Source: Streptomyces sp. CB02056
Lineage (GTDB): Bacteria; Actinomycetota; Actinomycetes; Streptomycetales; Streptomycetaceae
Assembly (NCBI RefSeq): GCF_001905545.1
Contig: NZ_LIPD01000013.1
Span: forward strand, 1 to 64,000
DNA length: 64,000 nucleotides
Direction of reading: 5' to 3'
Part shown: one piece after another, positions 1-8,442 of the stretch
How positions within the stretch are numbered: the stretch's first letter is position 1
Layout of the letters: every line of letters starts with the position of its first letter
Translations under genes and position numbers: made by a program
The notes under the pieces: generated by a model
The model's database searches: none
What the model saw: the letters and a program-made list of their open reading frames with translations, nothing else
Told to the model about the DNA's origin: nothing

Positions 1-49
1 GAAACAACGACCCGCCCGAATTCGGGTGTGCGGTTGACAGTTTCATAGT

Positions 50-169
50 GTTTCGGTGGTCATAGCGTGAGGGAAACGCCCGGTTACATTCCGAACCCGG
101 AAGCTAAGCCTTACAGCGCCGATGGTACTGCAGGGGGGACCCTGTGGGAGAGTAGGACGCCGCCGAACA
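50..169 (+). rRNA. rrf: 5S ribosomal RNA
   Basis: The sequence matches the streptomycete 5S rRNA that I know from its start at GTTTCGGTGG to its end near GCCGAACAA. The two ends pair: TTCGGTGG (52-59) with CCGCCGAA (160-167). The length of about 120 nt is normal. It would be the last gene of an rRNA operon whose 16S and 23S genes lie to the left of the window. Bases 1-49 are the 23S-5S spacer. The exact 3' end is uncertain by a few bases. Confidence 0.95.
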
Positions 170-177
170 ATTCTTCA

Positions 178-214
178 GAAGAACCCCCATCCGGGTCCCG
201 GATGGGGGTTCTTC
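178..214 (+). terminator. rRNA operon terminator
   Basis: An almost perfect inverted repeat begins just after the 5S gene. GAACCCCCATCCGGG (181-195) pairs with 197-211, and the stem extends further with GAA and TTC on its flanks. Its place at the end of the rRNA operon makes a terminator the natural reading. No long T-run follows, as is usual in streptomycetes. Confidence 0.85.
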
Positions 215-282
215 GCGTTTTCAGGGCCTCTTCGCGTTGTGGGCCGGTTACGGGGCGGGCCGGAAAGAATCTTGGCCGGCCG

Positions 283-309
283 TGTCGAGAACCCGTGCCC
301 GGCACCGTC
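283..309 (+). promoter_or_regulatory. Candidate ECF42-type promoter
   Basis: TGTCGA (283-288) is followed after 17 nt by CGTC (306-309). From memory, the published ECF42 target promoter in Streptomyces venezuelae has TGTCGA at -35 and CG(A/T)C at -10. The site lies 60 nt upstream of the DGPF gene that is paired with the ECF42-type sigma factor, so autoregulation is the simplest reading. The match is seen; its use is inferred. Confidence 0.6.
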
Positions 310-368
310 CCCGGAGTGGACGCGGCCACAATGGGTCGCACCAGCTCCGAGGATCCGAGGAGAAGACG

Positions 369-776
369 ATGGCCAAGTACCTGTTGCTGAAGCACTACCG
401 GGGCGCCCCGAGCGCGGTCAACTGCGTGCCGATGGACCAGTGGACGCCGGAGGAGGTCACGGCGCACATCCGGTACATGCAGGAGTTCGCGGACCGGCTG
501 GAGAAGACCGGCGAGTTCGTCGACGGCCAGGCGCTCGCGCCCGAGGGGACGTGGGTCCGGTACGACGGCGAGGGGCGTCCGCCGGTCACCGACGGTCCGT
601 TCGCCGAGACCAAGGACCTGATCGCCGGCTGGATGGTGATCGACGTCGACAGCTACGAGCGGGCCGTCGAGCTGGCAGGGGAGCTGTCGGCCGCGCCCGG
701 GGCCGGGGGCGAGCCGATCCACGAGTGGCTGGAGCTGCGTCCGTTCCTGGCGATGCCGGCGACCATCACGGAGTGA
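369..776 (+). CDS. DGPF-domain (YCII-related) protein
   Basis: A 135-residue cytosolic protein of the YCII-related/DGPF family. The signature sits in TDGPFAETKDLIAG at about residue 77, and the fold is a small ferredoxin-like alpha/beta domain. The ATG at 369 follows GAGGAGAAG (357-365) at normal spacing. The sigma factor gene begins 8 nt after its stop. DGPF proteins are the standard partners of ECF42 sigma factors and are thought to be their targets or accessory proteins; their biochemical activity is not firmly known. An upstream in-frame start near 237 would add residues that do not resemble the family. Confidence 0.88.
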   Translation: MAKYLLLKHYRGAPSAVNCVPMDQWTPEEVTAHIRYMQEFADRLEKTGEFVDGQALAPEGTWVRYDGEGRPPVTDGPFAETKDLIAGWMVIDVDSYERAVELAGELSAAPGAGGEPIHEWLELRPFLAMPATITE

Positions 777-784
777 CGTCCCCG

Positions 785-1942
785 ATGGACGAGGCCCTGC
801 TGAGGAGTCTCACGCCGAGCGTCATCGGTGTCCTCGTCCGCCGCGGAGCTGACTTCGCGGCGGCCGAGGACGCGGTGCAGGAGGCGCTGGTCGAGGCGGT
901 CCGGCTCTGGCCGGCCGAGCGGCCGCGCGATCCCAAGGGCTGGCTGGTCACCGTGGCCTGGCGCAAGTTCCTGGACGCGACCCGGTCGGAGGCCGCCCGC
1001 CGGCGCCGGGAGGACCTGGTCGACCAGGAGCCGGAGCCGGGGCCCGCGGCCGCCGTGGACGACACGCTGCAGCTCTACTTCCTGTGCGCCCACCCGTCGT
1101 TGACGCCCTCGTCGGCGGTGGCGCTGACCCTGCGGGCGGTGGGCGGGCTGACCACCCGCCAGATCGCCCGGGCCTACCTGGTGCCCGAGGCGACCATGGC
1201 GCAGCGGATCAGCCGGGCCAAGCGCACCGTCTCGGCCGTCAGGTTCGATCAGCCGGGGGACGTCGCGACCGTGCTCCGGGTCCTCTACCTGGTCTTCAAC
1301 GAGGGGTACTCCGGCGATCTCGACCTCGCGGCCGAGGCGATCCGGCTCACCCGGCAGCTCGCCGCGGTGATCGACCACCCCGAGGTGGCCGGACTACTGG
1401 CCCTGATGCTGCTGCACCACGCCCGGCGGGCGGGCAGGACCGCGCCCGACGGCGCGCTGGTGCCGCTGGCCGAGCAGGACCGCGGCCGGTGGGACACCGG
1501 GCTGATCGCCGAGGGCATCGGCATCCTCCAGGGGGCCCTGGCCCGGGACCGGCTGGGCGAGTTCCAGGCCCAGGCGGCCATCGCGGCGCTGCACGCCGAC
1601 GCGCCCACCGCGGGGGAGACGGACTGGGTGCAGATCGTCGAGTGGTACGACGAGCTCGTCCGGTTGACCGCCAGTCCGGTGGTGCGGCTCAACCGCGCGG
1701 TGGCGGTCGGCGAGGCCGACGGTCCGCGCGCGGGGCTGGCGGCGCTCGCGGAGCTGGACGACGCGCTGCCCAGGTACGCGGCGGTGGCGGCGTACCTCCA
1801 CGAGCGCGACGGGGACCTGGTGGCGGCGGCCCGGTTGTACGCGGAGGCGGCGCACCGGGCGCCCGACCTTGCCGAGCGCGACCATCTGACCCGTCAGGCG
1901 GCCCGGCTCAACACGCTTCTGAAGGGTCGTCGGACGGACTGA
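785..1942 (+). CDS. ECF42-group RNA polymerase sigma factor
   Basis: A 385-residue sigma factor with sigma-70 region 2 (about residues 10-75, with the DAVQEALVEA motif), region 4 (about 105-160, ending in ATMAQRISRAKR) and a roughly 200-residue C-terminal helical TPR-like extension (about 170-385, including FNEGYS and LNRAVAVGEADGP). That extension replaces an anti-sigma factor in this group and is needed for activity in studied members. The ATG at 785 has GGAG (770-773) upstream. A GTG at 773 that overlaps the preceding stop is the alternative start and would give tight coupling to the DGPF gene. Confidence 0.9.
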   Translation: MDEALLRSLTPSVIGVLVRRGADFAAAEDAVQEALVEAVRLWPAERPRDPKGWLVTVAWRKFLDATRSEAARRRREDLVDQEPEPGPAAAVDDTLQLYFLCAHPSLTPSSAVALTLRAVGGLTTRQIARAYLVPEATMAQRISRAKRTVSAVRFDQPGDVATVLRVLYLVFNEGYSGDLDLAAEAIRLTRQLAAVIDHPEVAGLLALMLLHHARRAGRTAPDGALVPLAEQDRGRWDTGLIAEGIGILQGALARDRLGEFQAQAAIAALHADAPTAGETDWVQIVEWYDELVRLTASPVVRLNRAVAVGEADGPRAGLAALAELDDALPRYAAVAAYLHERDGDLVAAARLYAEAAHRAPDLAERDHLTRQAARLNTLLKGRRTD

Positions 1943-1963
1943 GTCCGGCCGGGGGAGCGGGGC

Positions 1964-3274
1964 TCAGAGCCGGCCGGCGGCCTTCAGCGCCAGGTAGGTG
2001 TCGGCGAGGGCCGGGGCGATCCGGGTCGGCGGGGCGTCCAGGACGGTGACGCCGTGGCGGGTGAGGTGCTCGGCGGTGGCCCGGCGGTCGGCCCGGGTCT
2101 GTTCGGCGGCGGCCGCGCCGTAGACGGCCTCCAGGGTGCCCCGCCCGGCGGCGAGGGCGTCCAGCTGCGGGTCGGCGACCGAGGCGAGGACGACCTCGTG
2201 GCGCTTGGTGAGCATCGGCAGCAGCGGTCGCAGGCCGTCCTCGACCGGGGTCGCGTCGAGGCCGGTGAGCAGCACGATCAGCGAGCGCTGCGGCGCCATC
2301 TTGAGCGCGGTGGCGACCAGTGAGCGCATGTCGGTCTCGTGCAGCGCGGGTTCCAGCCCGGCCATCGCGTTGGTGAAGGCGGGCAGCACCTCGTGGGCCG
2401 AGCTGCCGGCCACCGCGACGCGCTTGCGGGAGTCGTGGGCGAGCAGGTCGACCCGGTCGCCGGCCCGGGTGGCGAGGGCGGTGAGCAGCAGCGCGGCGTC
2501 GAGGGCGGCGTCCAGGCGGGGCGCGTCGCCGACCCGGCCGGCCGAGGTGCGGCCGGTGTCGAGGACGACGAGGATGTGCCGGTCGCGTTCGGGGCGCCAG
2601 GTGCGGACGGCGACGGTGTTGCGGCGGGCGCTGGCGCGCCAGTCGATGGAGCGGACGTCGTCGCCGGGCAGGTACTCGCGCAGGGAGTCGAACTCGGTGC
2701 CCTGGCCGCGGGTCAGGACGGAGGTGCGGCCGTCGAGTTCGCGCAGCCGGGCGAGCCGGGAGGGCAGGTGCTTGCGGCTGGCGAACGGGGGCAGCGCGCG
2801 GACCGTCCAGGGGACGAGGTGCGAGCCCTGGCGGGCGGCCAGGCCGAGCGGGCCGAGCGAGCGGACCGTCACCCGGTGGGCGTGGTGGTCGCCGCGGCGG
2901 GTGGGGGTGAGCACGGTGGTGATCCGGCGCCGTTCGCCGCCGGGGAGGGCCAGGGTGTGCCGGGAGGCGGCCTCGGCGGTGCCGGGGCGCCAGGCGGACG
3001 GGGCCCAGGCGTCGCGGACCAGGCCGCGGAGCGGCCGGCCGGACGGGTTGGTGACGGTCAGTTCGACGGTGGCGGGCTCGCCGAGCCGGACGGTGGTGTC
3101 GCCGGTCCGCCCGAACCGCAGGCCGCGGACCGGGGCGGCGAGCACCAGGTCGACCGCGACGGCGACCAGCACCGCGCCGGTGACCAGGCCGATCCCGGTC
3201 CAGGACGGCAGCAGCAGGCCCACGACGAGCGCGCCGAGTGCGGCGAGCAGGGCGGTTCGCCCGGTGAGGGCCAT
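1964..3274 (-). CDS. DUF58 domain protein
   Basis: A 436-residue membrane-anchored protein. Two hydrophobic segments lie at residues 7-25 and 29-48, followed by a beta-rich domain. The DUF58 signature FDSLREYLPGDDVRSIDWRA is at about residue 195, and a VWA-like fold (ILVVLDTGRTS) follows. DUF58 proteins occur with MoxR ATPases and are thought to form a chaperone-like module, as here where moxR is 79 nt upstream on the same strand. GAAGGAG precedes the ATG. It is the last gene of a five-gene minus-strand operon. The molecular role is not established. Confidence 0.88.
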   Translation of the reverse strand: MALTGRTALLAALGALVVGLLLPSWTGIGLVTGAVLVAVAVDLVLAAPVRGLRFGRTGDTTVRLGEPATVELTVTNPSGRPLRGLVRDAWAPSAWRPGTAEAASRHTLALPGGERRRITTVLTPTRRGDHHAHRVTVRSLGPLGLAARQGSHLVPWTVRALPPFASRKHLPSRLARLRELDGRTSVLTRGQGTEFDSLREYLPGDDVRSIDWRASARRNTVAVRTWRPERDRHILVVLDTGRTSAGRVGDAPRLDAALDAALLLTALATRAGDRVDLLAHDSRKRVAVAGSSAHEVLPAFTNAMAGLEPALHETDMRSLVATALKMAPQRSLIVLLTGLDATPVEDGLRPLLPMLTKRHEVVLASVADPQLDALAAGRGTLEAVYGAAAAEQTRADRRATAEHLTRHGVTVLDAPPTRIAPALADTYLALKAAGRL

Positions 3275-3353
3275 GCGGTGCGCTCCTTCGGAAGCCCGTG
3301 CGTCGGAACCCGTGGGCCGGCGGCCGGAACGGGGGCGGTACGGCGGGGTGGGG

Positions 3354-4360
<1,007 letters not shown>

Positions 4361-4364
<4 letters not shown>

Positions 4365-5602
4365 GGGTTCCGTACCTGCCTTTCGAGGGCGTCGAGGTCG
4401 TCGGCGAGCCGCAGCAGTGCGGCGTCGTCGGTCGGGGGCGGGCCGTACAGCAGGGCCCGGACGTCCCCGGCGGGCCGTTCGGACAGCCGGTCGGCCAGGG
4501 CGACGCAGAGCGCGTCGGGGTCGGGTGCGCCGGCCTGGAGCGGGACGCCCAGGGCGGGGGCGAGGCGGTGCGCGGTGGCGCCGCGCAGGGCCTCGGCGGC
4601 GCGGCCGCGGGCCTTGGCGCGCCGGTAGAGGCGGGCGCGGCCCTCGGTGGTCTCGGCGGCGCGGACCACCACGGGCAGGTTCTCGCTGACCACCGGGCCG
4701 AGCCGGCGGCCGCGCCAGAGGGCGGCGAGCACGGCGGCGACGGCGAGCTGGTAGCCGGCCCAGTGCCAGCCGCTCGGCAGGAAGTCGCCGAAGCTCTTGG
4801 TGCGGGCGCCCTCGGGGAGCGGGGCGGAGTAGTCGGGCAGGTGCCAGGTGAGGCGGGGCTGCGAGCCGAGCAGGCCGAGGGCGAGGGCGGCGTCGCCGTC
4901 CTTGGCGAGTTCGCCGTTGTGCAGGAAGGTGCCGCTGCCGAGCACGACGACGTCGCGGTCGCCGTCGCCGGCCGGGAGGACGACCAGCGGGTAGCCGTGG
5001 GCGCGCGGGTAGCAGCCGGTGCCGCGGCTGCCGCTGGTGTAGAGCATGCCGCCCTGCTGGGCGCTGCCGGCCCGGACGGCCTCGGTGAGGGCGCACTCCG
5101 GGGGAGTGGAGCGGACGGAGGCGTACGGGAGCCCGCCGGCGTCGTCGGACAGCCGGATGCCGGGGGCGAGCGCGGTGAGCGCGGCCGGGCCGGGGGCGAC
5201 CAGTACCAGGCGTCGGTGCCGGGCGGCGGCGACGGCGCGCAGCTGGGCGGGGTCGAGCAGGTCGGGTTCGGGCAGCACGAGGGTGTCCGGGCCGGCCGGG
5301 GCGGTGGCCGGGTCGGTGGTGAACTCGGCCTTGAGGCCCTGGCGTTCGAGCAGGGCGACGACGGCGTGGGCGCCGTCGCGGTCGTACGAGCGCGGGTCCA
5401 GCGGTGGGTAGCGGCGGTCCTGGCCGAGGGCGGACACGGCGGCGGCGCCGATCAGCAGGGCGGCGAGGACGGCCAGGTACCAGCGGGCGCGGCGCCACAG
5501 GCCGCGGGTGGTCGGGGCGAGGCTGGTCGCGGCGGCGGCGGCGGCGGGCGGCTCGGCGACGGGCGGTGCCGCGGGTGCGGGGGCGGGGACGGTACCGGTC
5601 AT
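4361..5602 (-). CDS. DUF4350 domain membrane protein
   Basis: A 413-residue protein. A Pro/Ala-rich cytosolic tail precedes a membrane segment at about residues 42-60. A DUF4350-type domain follows (about 65-250, rich in alpha/beta elements such as DTLVLPEPDLL and RLVLVAPG), then a second membrane segment near 270-285 and a helical cytosolic tail. GGGAGGAG precedes the ATG, and the start overlaps the DUF4129 stop by 4 nt (ATGA). The family is regularly found with DUF4129, MoxR and DUF58. The function is unknown but the context suggests an envelope-associated complex. Confidence 0.87.
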
Positions 5603-6285
5603 GCCGCTCCTCCCGAGGACGGAGCCGGTGCGGGGAGTGCGAGGACCGGGCGGGTGCGCTCCAGCGTCCGGTCGAGCTCGTGCAGCAGCCGGTACGCGCT
5701 CTGGTCGGCGGTGCGCTCGCCGTACGCGATGTCGTCGAAGGTCCGGGCGGCCGCGGCCAGTGCGGCGGCGTGCTCGGGCAGCGCCCGGCCGGCCTCGGCG
5801 GCGGCCTCGTCGGCGGTGCGGCCGGGGCGGTTGTCGAGCAGGGTGCGCTCCTCCAGGCCGCGCACCAGGGCGCGCATCTGTTCGCGGACGGCTTCGGTCC
5901 AGCGTCCGGCGGCGGCGTGCCCGGCGGCGTCCGTCCGGTACTGGTCGGCGCTGCGCGGGCCCTCGGCGCCGTACACGTCCTGGACGGTGCGGGCGGCGCG
6001 GCGGGGTGCGCCGAGGCGCCACCAGACCGCGCCGCCGATCAGCACCGCGACGATCAGGAAGAGGACCAGCCCGGTGGTGCCGGTGGTGCCGTCGCCGGAG
6101 ATGCTGTCGAGCGCCTTGGCGATGTGGTCGTAGATCCAGTCCGTGACGCGTTGCAGTACGGACGGGTCGTGCTTGTGGTACTCCGCGTCGAGCAGCTCGT
6201 CGCGGGCGGCCTCGCGCGCCGGGTCACGCGGCACGGTGACGGGTGCGCCGCCCGCGGCGAGGAGCCTGTCCCCCCAGTTAGGCAT
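5599..6285 (-). CDS. DUF4129 domain membrane protein
   Basis: A 228-residue protein with one membrane segment at about residues 72-90. The C-terminal DUF4129 domain (about 110-210) carries the typical RALVRGLEER and ALAAAARTFDDIAYG helices. DUF4129 is also found at the C-terminus of membrane transglutaminase-like proteins; here it stands alone with no transglutaminase core. The ATG at 6285 lies 5 nt after the stop of the upstream gene. Its 3' end overlaps DUF4350, so the five genes are probably one transcript. Confidence 0.87.
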   Translation of the reverse strand: MPNWGDRLLAAGGAPVTVPRDPAREAARDELLDAEYHKHDPSVLQRVTDWIYDHIAKALDSISGDGTTGTTGLVLFLIVAVLIGGAVWWRLGAPRRAARTVQDVYGAEGPRSADQYRTDAAGHAAAGRWTEAVREQMRALVRGLEERTLLDNRPGRTADEAAAEAGRALPEHAAALAAAARTFDDIAYGERTADQSAYRLLHELDRTLERTRPVLALPAPAPSSGGAA

Positions 6286-6290
6286 CCGGT

Positions 6291-7466
6291 TCAGCGCCTC
6301 GCCGGTGCCGGGTCGCCCTGCGCGCCCCAGCCGGTGCCGCTCTGCTCGGGCAGGCCGGCCGCGCGGGCGAGTTCGATGTCCAGGGCCTCGCGGCGGATCC
6401 GCTGGTCGATGTAGACCAGCACGCCGACGGCGGCGATGAAGGGGGTGGTGAAGGTGCCGGCGATGATCCCGGCGACCGCCAGCAGGAGCAGCATGGCCAC
6501 GCCCTGGTCGGCGGTGTCGGGCAGGCCCTGGGCGTCGAGGCTCTCGAAGCCGAGCAGCAGGCCGAGGAACTGGAACGGGACGACCACGACCATCGCGACG
6601 ACGAGCGCCAGCACGTGGCCCAGCAGGTTGATGCCGAAGACCCGCCACCAGGCGCCGCGGACCAGCCGCCGCGAGCGCGACAGCGCCGTCAGCACGCCCT
6701 GCTTCTCCAGCATCAGGGCGGGCGCGGCGAGGCTGAAGCGCATCCACAGCCAGACGGCGACCGGCACGGTCAGCAGGCCGACCAGGGTGAGCAGGCCGGC
6801 GATGGCGACGGAGCCCTGGCCGGCGAGGGTGTAGCCGATCAGCGGGGTGAAGCCGAGCAGGACCACGCCGGGGCCGAGCAGGACGGTGAGCAGGGTCAGC
6901 CCGAGCAGCTGCAGCAGCCGGGGGCGGGCGTCGCGCCAGGCCTCCCCGGCGGTCGCCGACCGGCCGAGGACGGCGCGGCTGACCACGATGGTGAGCAGCG
7001 CGGTGGCGAACACGTTGAGCAGCAGTTCGAGCGGCAGTCCGGCCAGCATCCGCAGGGTCTGGGTGGCCTCGCCGGTCTTGCCCTTGACCAGCAGGTTGAC
7101 CAGGAGGCTGCCGGCCTGGGCGACCACGGCGAGGCCGAGCGAGAGCGCGAGCACGGTGCGCCAGTGCCGGCGGACGGTGGTGACGGCACCGTCGAGCAGT
7201 TCGCCGAAGCTCAGCGGGCGCAGCGGGATGACGCCCGGCTTGGGGCTCGCCGGGGCGCCCCAGCCGTACGGGCGGTGGCCGCCGGGAGGCTGCTGGCCCC
7301 ACTGCTGTCCGTTCCCGGGGGCGCCGGCCGGGCCGGTCCAGCCGGGGGCGGCCTGTGGTGGTGCCGACGGCCCGGGCACGGCGGCGGGCGCGTCGGCCGG
7401 GGGCCGGGCGTCGTCGCGGGGCGGCTCGGACGAGCTGGGCGAGGCCCAGCCCGGGGTGTCGGTCAT
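6291..7466 (-). CDS. Glycerophosphoryl diester phosphodiesterase-type membrane-domain protein
   Basis: A 391-residue integral membrane protein. The first 85 or so residues are a Pro/Gly/Gln-rich disordered tail. About six hydrophobic segments follow, including LALSLGLAVVAQAGSLLVNL and VALVVAM-type stretches, and the short cytosolic tail contains YIDQRIRREALDIELARAAG. This resembles the membrane domain (GPDPase_memb) found alone in many actinobacteria; there is no catalytic GDPD domain, so no enzymatic activity is predicted. GAGGAG precedes the ATG at 7466. It is the first gene of the minus-strand operon, divergent from mtrA. Confidence 0.8.
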   Translation of the reverse strand: MTDTPGWASPSSSEPPRDDARPPADAPAAVPGPSAPPQAAPGWTGPAGAPGNGQQWGQQPPGGHRPYGWGAPASPKPGVIPLRPLSFGELLDGAVTTVRRHWRTVLALSLGLAVVAQAGSLLVNLLVKGKTGEATQTLRMLAGLPLELLLNVFATALLTIVVSRAVLGRSATAGEAWRDARPRLLQLLGLTLLTVLLGPGVVLLGFTPLIGYTLAGQGSVAIAGLLTLVGLLTVPVAVWLWMRFSLAAPALMLEKQGVLTALSRSRRLVRGAWWRVFGINLLGHVLALVVAMVVVVPFQFLGLLLGFESLDAQGLPDTADQGVAMLLLLAVAGIIAGTFTTPFIAAVGVLVYIDQRIRREALDIELARAAGLPEQSGTGWGAQGDPAPARR

Positions 7467-7536
7467 CACTGCTCCTCGGAGGGCGTCACGGGCGCGACTG
7501 CGAACGGATCTTCCGCCCGCGCGCAGCGCCCATCGT

Positions 7537-7565
7537 GCCATGGGGCCGGAAACCGGCCCCATGGC
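7537..7565. repeat. Perfect 13-bp dyad in the divergent promoter region
   Basis: GCCATGGGGCCGG (7537-7549) and its exact complement (7553-7565) are separated by AAA. The dyad lies between the minus-strand membrane-protein operon and mtrA, 71 bp from the operon's first codon and about 200 bp from mtrA. No T-run follows. It could be an operator or a 5'-leader hairpin. Confidence 0.6.
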
Positions 7566-7713
7566 GATCCGGTTGCTGATCGGCAACGGTCCTCCGCGGC
7601 GGGTCGGGCGGTGGTCCGGCGCGGGTTCGCGGGGGGTCCGGAGGCGTTTCCGGGGGAGCATTCGCCCGGTATGGCCGGAATGCACCGGTGGGGGAGTTGG
7701 CCGTTCTGGAGCA

Positions 7714-7741
7714 TTGGCACTGCTGTGCGGCAGGTCACAAT
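7714..7741 (+). promoter_or_regulatory. Predicted mtrA promoter
   Basis: TTGGCA (7714-7719), 16 nt of spacer, then CACAAT (7736-7741). These match the vegetative -35 at five of six positions and the -10 at four of six. Transcription would begin near 7748, giving a 16-nt leader before the mtrA ATG. Confidence 0.45.
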
Positions 7742-7763
7742 CCGGTAATGAGAAGATGGACGC

Positions 7764-8441
7764 ATGAAGGGACGCGTCCTCGTCGTTGATGACGACTCCG
7801 CACTGGCCGAGATGCTCGGTATCGTGCTGCGGGGTGAGGGTTTTGAGCCGTTTTTCGTCGCGGATGGGGACAGGGCGCTAGCCGCCTTCCGGGAGACCAA
7901 GCCGGACCTGGTCCTGCTCGACCTGATGCTGCCCGGCCGGGACGGCATCGACGTGTGCCGGCAGATCCGGGCCGAGTCCGGCATCCCGATCGTGATGCTG
8001 ACCGCGAAGACCGACACGGTCGACGTGGTGGTGGGCCTGGAGTCGGGGGCCGACGACTACGTCACCAAGCCGTTCAAGCCCAAGGAGCTGGTGGCCCGGG
8101 TTCGCGCCCGGCTGCGCCGCGCCGAGGAGCCGACGCCCGAGCAGCTGACCATCGGCGACCTGGTGATCGACGTGGCCGGCCACTCCGTGAAGCGGGACGG
8201 CCGGGGCATCCCGCTGACCCCGCTGGAGTTCGACCTGCTGGTCGCGCTGGCCCGCAAGCCCTGGCAGGTGTTCACCCGCGAGGTGCTGCTGGAGCAGGTC
8301 TGGGGCTACCGCCACGCGGCGGACACCCGTCTGGTCAACGTCCATGTGCAGCGCCTCCGTTCCAAGATCGAGAAGGACCCGGAGCGCCCCGAGATCGTGG
8401 TGACCGTCCGCGGCGTCGGTTACAAGGCGGGACCCAGCTGA
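7764..8441 (+). CDS. mtrA: Two-component response regulator MtrA
   Basis: A 225-residue OmpR/PhoB-type response regulator. The receiver domain (1-115) has acidic residues at D9-D11, the phospho-acceptor D53 in LLDLMLPG, T80 and K102. The winged-helix output domain (about 130-223) contains LTPLEFDLL and VNVHVQRLRSKIE. MtrA is an essential or global regulator of cell wall, development and antibiotic genes in actinobacteria. The mtrB GTG lies 1 nt after its stop and lpqB follows, the conserved actinobacterial order, so the identification is firm. Confidence 0.97.
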   Translation: MKGRVLVVDDDSALAEMLGIVLRGEGFEPFFVADGDRALAAFRETKPDLVLLDLMLPGRDGIDVCRQIRAESGIPIVMLTAKTDTVDVVVGLESGADDYVTKPFKPKELVARVRARLRRAEEPTPEQLTIGDLVIDVAGHSVKRDGRGIPLTPLEFDLLVALARKPWQVFTREVLLEQVWGYRHAADTRLVNVHVQRLRSKIEKDPERPEIVVTVRGVGYKAGPS

Positions 8442-8442
8442 C

